Assembly: GCF_023078455.1 (NCBI RefSeq)
Contig: NZ_CP095740.1
Coordinates: forward strand, 62,001 to 126,000
Reading direction: 5' to 3'
Length of the DNA: 64,000 bases
DNA from: Luteibacter aegosomatis
GTDB taxonomy: Bacteria > Pseudomonadota > Gammaproteobacteria > Xanthomonadales > Rhodanobacteraceae
Shown piece after piece: positions 29,752 to 36,938 of the stretch. The translations under genes and the position numbers were made by a program. Below the pieces are notes generated by a model, which was not told where the DNA came from, did no database searches, and saw only the letters and a program-made list of their open reading frames with translations. The stretch's first letter is position 1. The number at the start of each line of letters is the position of its first letter.

Positions 29752-30459
29752 ATGAAACGTCCGATCCTCGCCCTCGTTCTTCTCGGCCTCGCCTTCGGCG
29801 CCGCCGCCCGCGACAACGACCACGCCCGCTGGGAAAGCGACATCCAGGCCTTCGAGGCCGCCGACAAGACCCGCCCGCCACCGGAGCACGCGGTGCTCTT
29901 CGTGGGCAGCTCGTCGATCCGCATGTGGAGCTCGCTGGCCTCAGACTTTCCGGCGTACCGCACGATCAATCGCGGTTTCGGCGGCTCGGACATGGACGAC
30001 GCCACCGCCTTCGCCGACCGCATCGTGAAGCCCTACCACCCGGTCGCGATCGTGGTCTATGCCGGAGACAACGACCTGGAAGGCGGCGACAGCCCGGCGA
30101 CGGTACGCGACGACTTCGCCGCCTTCGTGGCCAAGGTGCGCAAGGACGAACCCGACGTGCCGATCGCCTTCATCTCGATCAAGCCGAGCGTGGCCCGCGC
30201 GAACCTGCTGGCCCAGGTCGCCGAAGCCAACCGACTGATCCGCGACTGGTCGATGCACCAGAAAGGCGTGGCCTTTCTCGACGTCGCGCCCGCCATGCTC
30301 GATAAGAACGGTCAGCCCCGGCCGGATTTGTTCATCGGGGACGGTCTGCACATGAACCCGAAAGGCTACGCGCTATGGGTCGCCCAGGTGCGCCCATGGC
30401 TGGCCGACCATGCGACGGGCGCCGAAGTTAAACAGACCCCAAACACGACCGCCAAGTGA
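29752..30459 (+). CDS. Exported SGNH/GDSL-type hydrolase
   Basis: 235 residues. Signal peptide MKRPILALVLLGLAFGAAA. SGNH blocks: nucleophile Ser in VLFVGSSSIRMW, Gly in RGFGGSDMDD, Asn in YAGDNDLEGG, and the Asp/His pair in FIGDGLHMNPKGYALW. Periplasmic esterase or acetylhydrolase acting on lipids or carbohydrate acetyl groups. It begins 18 bp after the RES gene but is not a usual member of that module. Same strand as the sRNA that follows. Confidence 0.9.
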   Translation: MKRPILALVLLGLAFGAAARDNDHARWESDIQAFEAADKTRPPPEHAVLFVGSSSIRMWSSLASDFPAYRTINRGFGGSDMDDATAFADRIVKPYHPVAIVVYAGDNDLEGGDSPATVRDDFAAFVAKVRKDEPDVPIAFISIKPSVARANLLAQVAEANRLIRDWSMHQKGVAFLDVAPAMLDKNGQPRPDLFIGDGLHMNPKGYALWVAQVRPWLADHATGAEVKQTPNTTAK

Positions 30460-30463
30460 TACG

Positions 30464-30491
30464 GGAACTTCACGGCTCCGCCCTTATCTAA
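30464..30491 (+). promoter_or_regulatory. Sigma-E (RpoE)-like promoter upstream of sRNA candidate
   Basis: GGAACTT (30464-30470), a 16-bp spacer, then TCTAA (30487-30491). This matches the established RpoE envelope-stress consensus (GGAACTT, 15-16 bp, GTC/TCTGA-like). It starts 5 bp after the SGNH hydrolase stop, and no ORF of real quality follows, so it should drive the non-coding RNA. Predicted transcription start is near 30497. Confidence 0.62.
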
Positions 30492-30496
30492 GTATT

Positions 30497-30632
30497 CGAT
30501 CGCCGAGAGGCGACCTGTTGGCAAACAGGCCGAACCATTCGCCTGGTTGTCCCGGGTCCCGCCATTTCCCCTGATGGCCTGGACCCGACGCGACCCCGGC
30601 AGCTCCTCCCCTGGCTGCCGGGGTTTTATTTT
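30497..30632 (+). ncRNA. Candidate five-hairpin trans-acting sRNA with CCCC loops
   Basis: About 136 nt from the predicted start to the end of a T-tract. Consecutive hairpins: TCGCC-GAGA-GGCGA (30500-30513); CCTGTT-GGCA-AACAGG (30514-30529); AACCA-TTCGCC-TGGTT (30533-30548); CGGGTCC + GCCAT around TTCCCCTG (30553-30587); and a terminator hairpin (30594-30623). The loops of the last two contain the same TCCCCTG, complementary to Shine-Dalgarno-like CAGGGGA. C-rich loops recall the Xanthomonas sRNA sX13, but sequence homology was not tested. Perfect stems in series with a promoter and terminator make a real RNA likely. Confidence 0.68.
30594..30632 (+). terminator. Rho-independent terminator of the sRNA
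   Basis: Stem CCCCGGCAGC (30594-30603) with GCTGCCGGGG (30614-30623), a 10-nt loop TCCTCCCCTG, then TTTTATTTT. All elements of a strong intrinsic terminator are present; it is 135 bp beyond the nearest coding stop. Confidence 0.88.
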
Positions 30633-30669
30633 GCCCGCGATAAACCCCGTCCACCTGCCAAAGGGCTAC

Positions 30670-30827
30670 GGGTGGGAGCGGACCCTGTCCGCGAACCCTC
30701 AGCCTGTCCCGCATACGAATGAGGCCATGCGGTGATCGGGCGAGCGGTAAAAACCCGCTCGATCACTACACAGCCTCATTCGCGATAGCCACCCGCGAGG
30801 GTTCGCGGACAGGGTCCGCTCCCACCC
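30670..30827. repeat. 158-bp nested palindrome (REP-type cruciform)
   Basis: Outer arms 30670-30699 and 30798-30827 are perfectly complementary over 30 bp (GGGTGGGAGCGGACCCTGTC then CGCGAACCCT). Inside, CGAATGAGGC (30716-30725) pairs with GCCTCATTCG (30773-30782). Innermost, GTGATCG...GAGCGG pairs with CCGCTCGATCAC around TAAAAA. The whole block can fold on itself. The head GGGTGGGAGCSGA is shared with the repeats at 23.9 and 26.7 kb, while the tail differs, indicating a mosaic repeat family. No ORF here is credible. Confidence 0.87.
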
Positions 30828-30852
30828 CTCGGTGGATGGTCGGAAAATCCGG

Positions 30853-31080
30853 TCAGATCGGCTTGATCGACGTATCGAACGCCCGCCAGTGTCCGTCGTT
30901 GCCCTCGATGTTCAGGACTACCCGTGCCGGCCTTCGCCCGGCCTCGATGCGCTGCCCTTCGGCAAGCGCACACGCCAGCGCATCGTCGCGCGAGCAGAAT
31001 TCACCGAATTCGGTCTCGTTCTTCTGCAGCAACCACAGACCCGGACCGACGGAAGCGAAGGGAATATCGAAAACGACCAC
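30853..31080 (-). CDS. Small conserved-type hypothetical protein (75 aa)
   Basis: 75 residues, GTG start with AGGGTGG upstream. Begins MVVFDIPFASVGPGLWLLQK and contains DDALACALAEGQRIEAGRR; the pattern (beta-strand, A-rich helix, beta-strand) resembles DUF2188-like small proteins, but this is not certain. Soluble, no signal. Sits downstream of phhA on the same strand, 70 bp from its stop, with its own hairpin-containing leader. Function unknown. Confidence 0.65.
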   Translation of the reverse strand: MVVFDIPFASVGPGLWLLQKNETEFGEFCSRDDALACALAEGQRIEAGRRPARVVLNIEGNDGHWRAFDTSIKPI

Positions 31081-31117
31081 GATGCATCCACCCTGATTTC
31101 AACAACGTGGGTGCATC
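31081..31117 (-). promoter_or_regulatory. Leader hairpin covering the ribosome site of the 75-aa gene
   Basis: GATGCATCCAC (31081-31091) and GTGGGTGCATC (31107-31117) are complementary at 10 of 11 positions. In the leftward mRNA the stem's 3' arm abuts the GTG start, includes half of the AGGGTGG ribosome site, and leaves a 15-nt loop. Melting would be needed for efficient initiation. Confidence 0.5.
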
Positions 31118-31150
31118 GTAGAGGGACGTTCGTTAGGCCGCCGTTGAGCT

Positions 31151-32038
31151 TTAGTTGTCCGCGCCGGTGGCGAAGCCCTCGCGGGTGCCGATCTGGAACA
31201 CCTTGTCGCTCGGAAGCACGTCCGCGGCCGACACCGGCATGCCTTCGGCCAGTCTGGCGTAGATCGGCGTGAAATCGGGGCCGGTGGCGTCGAACAGCTG
31301 CTGGAAGTCGTCGATCACGAAGTAGGTCTGCTGGAAGGTATCGATGCGGTACCTGGTATTCATCACCCGCTCCAGGTCGAACCCGATGCGGTTAGGCGCC
31401 TTCGAATCGATGGAGTAGATCGATTCGCCCTTCGAGCTGACGATGCCGGCACCGTAGATGCGCAGGCCCGCGTCGGTGCGGATCAGGCCGAACTCCACCG
31501 TGTACCAGTACAGGCGCGTGAGGTTCATCAGCGCTTCCGGGCCGATGGCGTGGGCTTTCATGCCGCCCTTGCCGTAGGCCTGCATGTAATCGGCGAACAC
31601 CGGATTGAGCAGCAGCGGCACATGGCCGAACAGGTCGTGGAACAGGTCCGGCTCGGACAGGTAGTCCAGCTGTTCGGGCTTGCGGATCCACCAGCTCACC
31701 GGAAAGCGACGGTTGGCCAGGTGGTCGAAGAACACCTCGTCGGGCAGCAGGCCTTCCACGGCCACGATGGTCCAGCCGGTGGCCTTGCCCAGCACCTCGT
31801 TGAGGTCGTCGAAGCGCGGGATGCCGCCTTCGCCCATGCCGAAGGCATCCAGGCCGTCGAGAAACTCCTGGCAGGCATAGGCCGGCAACAACTCGCGCTG
31901 GCGCCGGTACAGGGTGTCCCAGACCTCATGGTCGGTCTTCGTATAGCTCGCCCACGGCTGCTCCACGGTGCCGGTCGCGTAGACGGGCACGTATCCGCGG
32001 TCGGTCTGCTGATGTTCGACGCGGCGGGGGGTGTCCAT
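31151..32038 (-). CDS. phhA: Phenylalanine 4-monooxygenase (phenylalanine hydroxylase)
   Basis: 295 residues, the compact bacterial form without a regulatory domain. Iron ligands are all present: His134 and His139 in DLFHDLFGHVPLL and Glu182 in YWYTVEFGLIRTDAG. Converts phenylalanine to tyrosine with tetrahydropterin and oxygen, in the cytoplasm. Divergent from an Lrp-type regulator, its probable activator. No phhB (pterin dehydratase) is adjacent in this window. Confidence 0.96.
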   Translation of the reverse strand: MDTPRRVEHQQTDRGYVPVYATGTVEQPWASYTKTDHEVWDTLYRRQRELLPAYACQEFLDGLDAFGMGEGGIPRFDDLNEVLGKATGWTIVAVEGLLPDEVFFDHLANRRFPVSWWIRKPEQLDYLSEPDLFHDLFGHVPLLLNPVFADYMQAYGKGGMKAHAIGPEALMNLTRLYWYTVEFGLIRTDAGLRIYGAGIVSSKGESIYSIDSKAPNRIGFDLERVMNTRYRIDTFQQTYFVIDDFQQLFDATGPDFTPIYARLAEGMPVSAADVLPSDKVFQIGTREGFATGADN

Positions 32039-32112
32039 GGCGGGCCTCCTTGGGGCGGTGGGACGAGTAGGGCAACAGCTTAGTCAGGATCGTGCGCAAT
32101 AGGCTTGTTTTA

Positions 32113-32154
32113 TTGCATGAAAGATCACGAGCTGTGCAATGATCGGTCGATCAT
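32113..32154. promoter_or_regulatory. Palindromes in the phhA/lrp-like divergent region
   Basis: A perfect 16-bp palindrome, ATGATCGGTCGATCAT (arms ATGATCG and CGATCAT), at 32139-32154 and an overlapping TTGCA...TGCAA pair at 32113-32139 lie in the 137-bp gap between phhA and the Lrp-type gene. Lrp/AsnC proteins bind such degenerate palindromes and normally autoregulate. Confidence 0.5.
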
Positions 32155-32175
32155 GGGCAGAAAGAAGACAGAATC

Positions 32176-32655
32176 ATGCAAGTCAGCCTCGACCGCACCG
32201 ACCTGCGCATCCTCGCCGTGCTCCAGGCCAACGGCCGGATCACCAATGCCGACCTCGCCACCGAGGTGAACCTGTCGCCCTCGGCCTGCCTGCGCCGGGT
32301 ACAGAAGCTGGAAGCGGACGGCGTGATCGCCGGCTATGGGGCGCGCCTGGAACCGCGTTCCCTGGGATTGGGCCTCCAGGCCTTCGTGCGCGTGCAACTG
32401 AGCCATCACGAATCCCCCGCCATCGACGCCTTCACCGACCGGGTCTCCGCCTGGGAGGAGGTCGTGTCCTGCTATGCGCTCACCGGCGACATGGACTACC
32501 TGCTGCAGGTGTACGTGGCCGACCTCGACGGATTCTCGCGTTTCCTGCTCGACCGCCTGCTCAATGCCTCGGGCGTGGCCGACGTGAATACCAGCTTCGT
32601 GCTGCGCACCGTCAAGGCGTCCACGGCCCTGCCGCTGGGCCTCGCCGCCGCCTGA
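32176..32655 (+). CDS. Lrp/AsnC-family transcriptional regulator
   Basis: 159 residues. N-terminal HTH (LDRTDLRILAVLQANGRITN; LATEVNLSPSACLRRVQKLE) and C-terminal RAM ligand domain (AWEEVVSCYALTGDMDYLLQ, VYVADLDGFSRFLLDRLL). Members sense amino acids. Divergent from phhA, so aromatic amino acid-responsive control of phenylalanine hydroxylation is the natural reading. Confidence 0.92.
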   Translation: MQVSLDRTDLRILAVLQANGRITNADLATEVNLSPSACLRRVQKLEADGVIAGYGARLEPRSLGLGLQAFVRVQLSHHESPAIDAFTDRVSAWEEVVSCYALTGDMDYLLQVYVADLDGFSRFLLDRLLNASGVADVNTSFVLRTVKASTALPLGLAAA

Positions 32656-32738
32656 GGTCCCTTAAGCGCCCGATAGACAAAAACAATCGGTATTTCCCCT
32701 AGCGGGCGAGGTCGCCCATCGTTAATCTTGTCCGCTCG

Positions 32739-33539
32739 ATGGAAGCCGCCACTGCCAACCCAACCCCTCGCGACCGCCTGCGTCCCCTGCGTTACGTCTG
32801 GCGGGTGCCCTTGCTTTTGCTCCACGTTCTGTTCGGCATCGTGATCTGCGCCCTCATCCTGAGCTGGGCGGGCGGGGTGATGAAGAACGGCCGCGAGCCG
32901 CTGGCCCATCGCACCATCCGCATGTGGTCGACGATGCTGCTGCGCGTCTTCGGCTTCCGTAGCCGCCGCTTCGGCACCCCGTTGCCCGATCCGGTGCTCT
33001 TCGTGGCCAACCACACTTCCTGGCTCGACATCGAATTGCTGCACTCCCAGCGCGCCGCCTGCTTCGTGGCCAAGGCGGAAATCGCCAACTGGCCGCTGGT
33101 GGGCTGGATGGCCTCGCGCGGCGGCACGATCTTCCACCGCCGCGGCAACAACCACTCGCTCGCCTCGGTGATGGCGGTGATGGTGCAGCGCCTGCGCGAG
33201 GGCCGCTCGGTGGCCGTGTTCCCCGAGGGCGGCACCGGCCATAACGGCGTGCTGCGCGTGTTCCATGCGCGCATCTTCCAGGCGGCGCTCGATGCCGAAG
33301 TACCCGTGCAGCCGGTGGCCCTGCGCTTCGCGCGCCACGGCCGCCGCATCGTCGACGCGGGTTTCCGCGAGGGCGAGAGCTTCATGGGCAACTTCCTACG
33401 CCTGCTCGGCGAAGCCCCGCTCGACGTCGAGGTGCATTTCCTCGAGCCGGTGTCGATGTCGCCCGACGGCCGTCGCCGCATGGCCGAAGCCTCGCGCGAG
33501 CGCATCGCCGCCGCGCTGGAAGACGGCGCGGTCGTATGA
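32739..33539 (+). CDS. plsC: 1-acyl-sn-glycerol-3-phosphate acyltransferase family (PlsC-like)
   Basis: 266 residues. One N-terminal membrane segment (about 23-45, VPLLLLHVLFGIVICALILS). Catalytic HX4D motif NHTSWLD with His92 and Asp97; glycerol-phosphate motif FPEGGT at 161-166. Transfers an acyl chain to lysophosphatidate or a related lysolipid at the inner membrane. Its stop overlaps the start of the following hydrolase gene (ATGA), so the two are coupled. May be a second PlsC homologue rather than the essential one. Confidence 0.88.
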   Translation: MEAATANPTPRDRLRPLRYVWRVPLLLLHVLFGIVICALILSWAGGVMKNGREPLAHRTIRMWSTMLLRVFGFRSRRFGTPLPDPVLFVANHTSWLDIELLHSQRAACFVAKAEIANWPLVGWMASRGGTIFHRRGNNHSLASVMAVMVQRLREGRSVAVFPEGGTGHNGVLRVFHARIFQAALDAEVPVQPVALRFARHGRRIVDAGFREGESFMGNFLRLLGEAPLDVEVHFLEPVSMSPDGRRRMAEASRERIAAALEDGAVV

Positions 33540-34537
33540 ACCTGCCGAAAGGCTCCGACTTCGTTCCCCCGTGGCCCCTGCGCAGCGGCCATGTCCAGAC
33601 GATGCTCTCATCCAGCGGCGTGCGTCGCCGGCTGCTGCCCAAGCGCGCCCACAAGGTGCAGGAGAACGCCCACGAAGTGCTCATCGACGTGGGCCAGGGC
33701 GATCGCCTGAGCGGGCGCTACACGGCGCAGGCCACGGGCGCCGAATCGCGCGGCCTGGCCATCCTCTTCCACGGCTGGGAAGGCAGCGTCGATTCCACCT
33801 ACGTGCTGCAGACCGGCAGCCGTCTGCTCGAAGACGGCTGGGACGTCTTCCGGCTCAACTTCCGCGATCACGGTGACAGCCACGGGCTCAACGAAGCGCT
33901 GTTCCATTCGTGCCGCATCGACGAGGTGGTGATCGCGCTGGGCGAGATATCGCGCATGTTCCCGTCGCGCGCGGTGGGTATCGCCGGGTTTTCGCTCGGG
34001 GGCAATTTCGCGTTGCGTGCGGCCATGATGGCGCCCTCGCAGAATATCGCCATCGACTACGTGATGGCGGTGTGTCCCATCATCGACCCCAGCGAGGGCC
34101 TGTTCTCCCTGGAAAGCTCGGCGCCGTGGTTCTACCGCACGTACTTCATGCAGAAGTGGCGCCGTTCGTTGCGCATGAAGCAGCAGGCGTTTCCGCAGCA
34201 GACCTATTTCGAACTGGACGAACTCAACCAGAACATGCGCGACCTCACGCGCTCGCTGGTGCTGCGCCACACCGATTTCGACTCGCTCGAGGCCTATCTC
34301 GACGGTTATTCGGTGGCGGGCGATCGCCTGATGAACCTGCACGTTCCCGCCACCATCCTCACCTCGCGCGACGATCCCGTGATCCCCGTCGCCGCCTTCG
34401 ACCAGTTGCGCCTGCCTCCCAACGTGGAGCTGGACATCACGAAATACGGCGGCCACTGCGGTTTCATCCGCGATTTCAGCATGACCAGCTTTACCGACGA
34501 CTACATCGCTGCCCGCTTCGACGCGATACGGCGCTGA
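33536..34537 (+). CDS. YheT-family alpha/beta hydrolase
   Basis: 333 residues. N-terminal PPWPLRSGHVQTMLSS and FHGWEGSVDSTYVLQ are signatures of the YheT/embryogenesis-associated (EMB8) hydrolases. Nucleophile Ser153 in GFSLGGNFALR, acid in SRDDPVIPVAAFD, His in YGGHCGFI. No signal peptide. Translational coupling to the acyltransferase suggests lipid remodelling as a pair (inference). Confidence 0.88.
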   Translation: MNLPKGSDFVPPWPLRSGHVQTMLSSSGVRRRLLPKRAHKVQENAHEVLIDVGQGDRLSGRYTAQATGAESRGLAILFHGWEGSVDSTYVLQTGSRLLEDGWDVFRLNFRDHGDSHGLNEALFHSCRIDEVVIALGEISRMFPSRAVGIAGFSLGGNFALRAAMMAPSQNIAIDYVMAVCPIIDPSEGLFSLESSAPWFYRTYFMQKWRRSLRMKQQAFPQQTYFELDELNQNMRDLTRSLVLRHTDFDSLEAYLDGYSVAGDRLMNLHVPATILTSRDDPVIPVAAFDQLRLPPNVELDITKYGGHCGFIRDFSMTSFTDDYIAARFDAIRR

Positions 34538-34759
34538 CCTGGCCTTCGCGAACGGCGGGCTAACCTGAGCCACCACCCGGGAGCCCGTCACGTGAGCCGC
34601 GCCATCGCCTTCGATCCGCCTCCGTCTTCGATGCATCGCGCCGTCGGCGACGGGATCGCCGAAAGAAGGTCACGGGCCGTTTCGCCGACGCCTGCGGGTC
34701 GGACGACGAGAACGGCGCCATCCATCGACTCTCCTCCACGAAGCAAGAAGGACATCCCC

Positions 34760-35404
34760 ATGCGCCTCAAGAGCGACAGCATCGAACACGGCAAGCCGAT
34801 CCCCGCGAACAACGCCTTCATGGAAATCGGCGGCGAGCGCATCAAGCCCGCCGGTAACGCCACCCCCCACCTGGCCTGGAACGAAGTGCCCGCCACGGCG
34901 AAGTCGTTCGCCATCGCGGTGATCGATACCGATGTGCCGTCGAAGCCCGACAACGTCAACGTCGAAGGCCGCGACGTGCCCCGCGATCTGCCGCGCGTGG
35001 AGTTCGTGCACTGGCTTATGGCCAACATCCCGGTCGAATGCCGTGAGCTGGCCGAGGGCGCCTGCGGCGAGGGCATCGTGCCGCGCGGCAAGGGCAACGG
35101 CAAGCTGAAGGATGACCTGGTCGGTCCGCCGGGCACGGTACAGGGCCTCAACGACTACACCGGCTGGTTCAAGGGCGACCCGGACATGGAAGGCCACTAC
35201 CACGGCTACGACGGCCCGTGCCCGCCGTGGAACGACACGATCGCGCACCACTATCACTTCCACGTCTATGCGCTGGACGTGGAAAAGGTAGAGCTGGAAA
35301 ACGGTTTCACGCTGGCCGAGTTCCGCGACGTCATCAAAGGCCACGTCATCGACGAGGCGGTGCTCACCGGCACCTATTCGCTCAACCCGAAAGTGAAGGC
35401 GTGA
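34760..35404 (+). CDS. YbhB/YbcL family (PEBP/Raf kinase inhibitor-like) protein
   Basis: 214 residues from ATG MRLKSDSIEH with AAGAAGGAC upstream. A GTG at 34592 also has a fair site (GGGAG) and would add 56 basic, low-complexity residues without family similarity; I consider it unlikely. PEBP core: PHLAWNEVPATAKSFAIAV, DTDVPS, HWLMANIP, YDGPCPPWNDTIAHHYHFHV. Phosphatidylethanolamine-binding-like fold, soluble, function in bacteria unclear. The 222 bp before it hold no other gene. Confidence 0.86.
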   Translation: MRLKSDSIEHGKPIPANNAFMEIGGERIKPAGNATPHLAWNEVPATAKSFAIAVIDTDVPSKPDNVNVEGRDVPRDLPRVEFVHWLMANIPVECRELAEGACGEGIVPRGKGNGKLKDDLVGPPGTVQGLNDYTGWFKGDPDMEGHYHGYDGPCPPWNDTIAHHYHFHVYALDVEKVELENGFTLAEFRDVIKGHVIDEAVLTGTYSLNPKVKA

Positions 35405-35422
35405 CGGCATCGTGAAGCCCAT

Positions 35423-35450
35423 GCTGAACGCCGCGCCGCCGGCGTTCAGC
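35423..35450 (+). terminator. Hairpin after the YbhB-like gene
   Basis: GCTGAACGCC (35423-35432) pairs with GGCGTTCAGC (35441-35450), 19 bp after the stop. No T-tract follows, so it may protect the transcript end rather than terminate. A second stem, CGCGGGAT...ATCCCGCG at 35474-35496, lies just upstream of the DUF1328 gene. Confidence 0.45.
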
Positions 35451-35518
35451 ACGTTCACGCGGCATGCGCGCCGCGCGGGATTTAAATGATCCCGCGTACT
35501 AACGACGGAGACGCTGCC

Positions 35519-35680
35519 ATGCTGCACTACGCCCTCATTTTCCTCGTGATCGCGATCATCGCGGCCGTCTTCGGTTTCGGCGGCATCGCCGGCACGGCGG
35601 CGGGTATCGCGAAGATCCTTTTCGTCATCTTCCTGATCCTGGCGATCATCTCGTTCTTCCGGGGGCGCGGCGCGCCGTGA
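35519..35680 (+). CDS. DUF1328/YtjA-type small membrane protein
   Basis: 53 residues, ATG preceded by CGGAGA. Two hydrophobic helices ([20 protein letters not shown] and [17 protein letters not shown]) with [11 protein letters not shown] between, the exact pattern of the DUF1328 family. Members are stress-induced small inner-membrane proteins. First of a rightward cluster with DUF883, DUF1469 and a permease. Confidence 0.88.
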   Translation: MLHYALIFLVIAIIAAVFGFGGIAGTAAGIAKILFVIFLILAIISFFRGRGAP

Positions 35681-35739
35681 CCTGCCTGTCACCCTTTGCC
35701 CACTAACCTGACCTGCCCGATACGATGGAGACGTCCACC

Positions 35740-36129
35740 ATGAGTAAGCCCGAGGACCGCGTTGCCAACGCCGCCACCGCCGCCGCGAACACCCTGTCGG
35801 CCGCCGAGCGCATCGAAGAGCGTGCCGAGCGCGTGAAGCAGGCCACTTCCGACGCCGTCGACCGCACCAAGGACGCCGTGGATCGCGCGGCCGACAAGGT
35901 CGAAAGCGGCCTGCACACCGCCACCGACAAGGCCGCCCACGGTGCCACGCGCGCCGCCGAAAAGGCCGAGGAAGCCAAGTTGCGCGGCAAGGAGGCCTAC
36001 GACGACGCGGTCGACCGCGCCAACGACTGGCTCGACGTCGCCCGCGACTACGTGCGCGAAAAGCCGGTACAGTCCATCGCGATGGCCATTGCTGCCGGTT
36101 GGCTCGCGGGCCGGATTTTCCGTAACTGA
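35740..36129 (+). CDS. DUF883/YqjD-ElaB-like ribosome/membrane-anchored protein
   Basis: 129 residues; GGAG eight to nine bases before this ATG favours it over the ATG five codons upstream. Residues ~10-100 are amphipathic, highly charged helix with repeated Ala-Asp/Lys-Ala patterns (DRTKDAVDRAADKVE). The C-terminus is a short glycine-zipper membrane anchor (SIAMAIAAGWLAGRIF). E. coli YqjD/ElaB tether ribosomes to the membrane in stationary phase. Start of the yqjD-yqjE-yqjK-like run. Confidence 0.85.
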   Translation: MSKPEDRVANAATAAANTLSAAERIEERAERVKQATSDAVDRTKDAVDRAADKVESGLHTATDKAAHGATRAAEKAEEAKLRGKEAYDDAVDRANDWLDVARDYVREKPVQSIAMAIAAGWLAGRIFRN

Positions 36130-36152
36130 TTCGCTGGCCCGGGGGACGACGC

Positions 36153-36617
36153 ATGCGGGAAGACGGTCCCTCGGGGCTCGGTGACGACCACGAGGCGGTG
36201 GATCCGCGACCCGGAACGGCGATGCCGTCCTGGATCGACGACGTTCGCCGCCTCGGCGTCGGCCTGAAGAACCTGTTCGGCGCCCAGCTGAAGCTGGCGC
36301 TGGCGGAGATCGGGCTCGCGCGCAGCGGCATCGTCATGATGCTGTTCATGGGGTTGGCGGCCATCGTGTTCGCCGTGGCGCTGGGATTCACGCTGCTGGC
36401 CCTGGCCGGCTGGGGCCTGGCGCAGTGGTTCGGCTCGTGGGCATGGGCGCTGACGGCGCTGGCCGGCCTTCAGTTGATCCTGCTGGTGCTGTCGATCCTG
36501 GTATTCCGCCGGGGCATGCACTGGCTTACCCTTCCCGCCACGCGTGCCGAACTCGCCACCCTGGCGAGGGAAGCGGCGAAACGGGGCAGGGCGGAAGGCG
36601 AGCGCGCCGAGGACTAG
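36153..36617 (+). CDS. DUF1469/YqjE-like (phage-holin-superfamily) membrane protein
   Basis: 154 residues. Soluble N-terminus, then two hydrophobic hairpins (IVMMLFMGLAAIVFAVALGF and WALTALAGLQLILLVLSILV) and a basic tail. The family is annotated phage holin superfamily III by fold, but the context is the chromosomal yqjD-yqjE-yqjK type cluster, not prophage. Three bases separate it from the next gene. Confidence 0.83.
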   Translation: MREDGPSGLGDDHEAVDPRPGTAMPSWIDDVRRLGVGLKNLFGAQLKLALAEIGLARSGIVMMLFMGLAAIVFAVALGFTLLALAGWGLAQWFGSWAWALTALAGLQLILLVLSILVFRRGMHWLTLPATRAELATLAREAAKRGRAEGERAED

Positions 36618-36620
36618 ACG

Positions 36621-36938
36621 ATGGGTATTTTCAGCAACATGGCGAAGGTCGCCGAAGCCCGGGCCAAGGTCGTCGTCGCGCGCGAGGAAACCGTGGCGCC
36701 CGCCGCGTCGCTCATCGCACGGGGTTACGAACACCCGCTCACCGTGGTGGGGCTCGCCGCCGGTTCCGGCTTTTTGCTGGGTACGGCGAAGGTCAATCCG
36801 TTGGCCGTCCCTGGCGTGAGCGGCCTGGTCGCGGGCGGCAGTGCCGACATCGTCGGCAAGCTCATTTCCATGGCCGCCGGCAGCCTGCTCGGCGACTTCG
36901 CGGGCGACGCCGCCGACGTCGCCGCCGAGTCGCCGTGA
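36621..36938 (+). CDS. Small hypothetical protein in the yqjD/yqjE-like cluster
   Basis: 105 residues. Charged N-terminal helix (AKVAEARAKVVVAREE), then Ala/Gly-rich hydrophobic segments (LTVVGLAAGSGFLLGTAKV; DIVGKLISMAAGSLLGDFAG). Position corresponds to YqjK in E. coli, but sequence similarity is not evident to me. Its stop overlaps the GTG start of the permease gene. Confidence 0.75.
   Translation: MGIFSNMAKVAEARAKVVVAREETVAPAASLIARGYEHPLTVVGLAAGSGFLLGTAKVNPLAVPGVSGLVAGGSADIVGKLISMAAGSLLGDFAGDAADVAAESP

Noticed and set aside
30484..30735. Short open frames on both strands over the sRNA candidate
   Set aside because: Compositionally odd, no ribosome site, and the region is fully explained by stems and a terminator.
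34592..34759. N-terminal extension of the YbhB-like gene from a GTG with a fair SD
   Set aside because: The added 56 residues are low-complexity and basic and do not belong to the PEBP fold; the ATG at 34760 has its own SD.
36153..36617. Holin-type annotation as evidence of a prophage
   Set aside because: The protein is the chromosomal YqjE type in a yqjD/E-like cluster; no phage structural, integrase or lysis genes are nearby.
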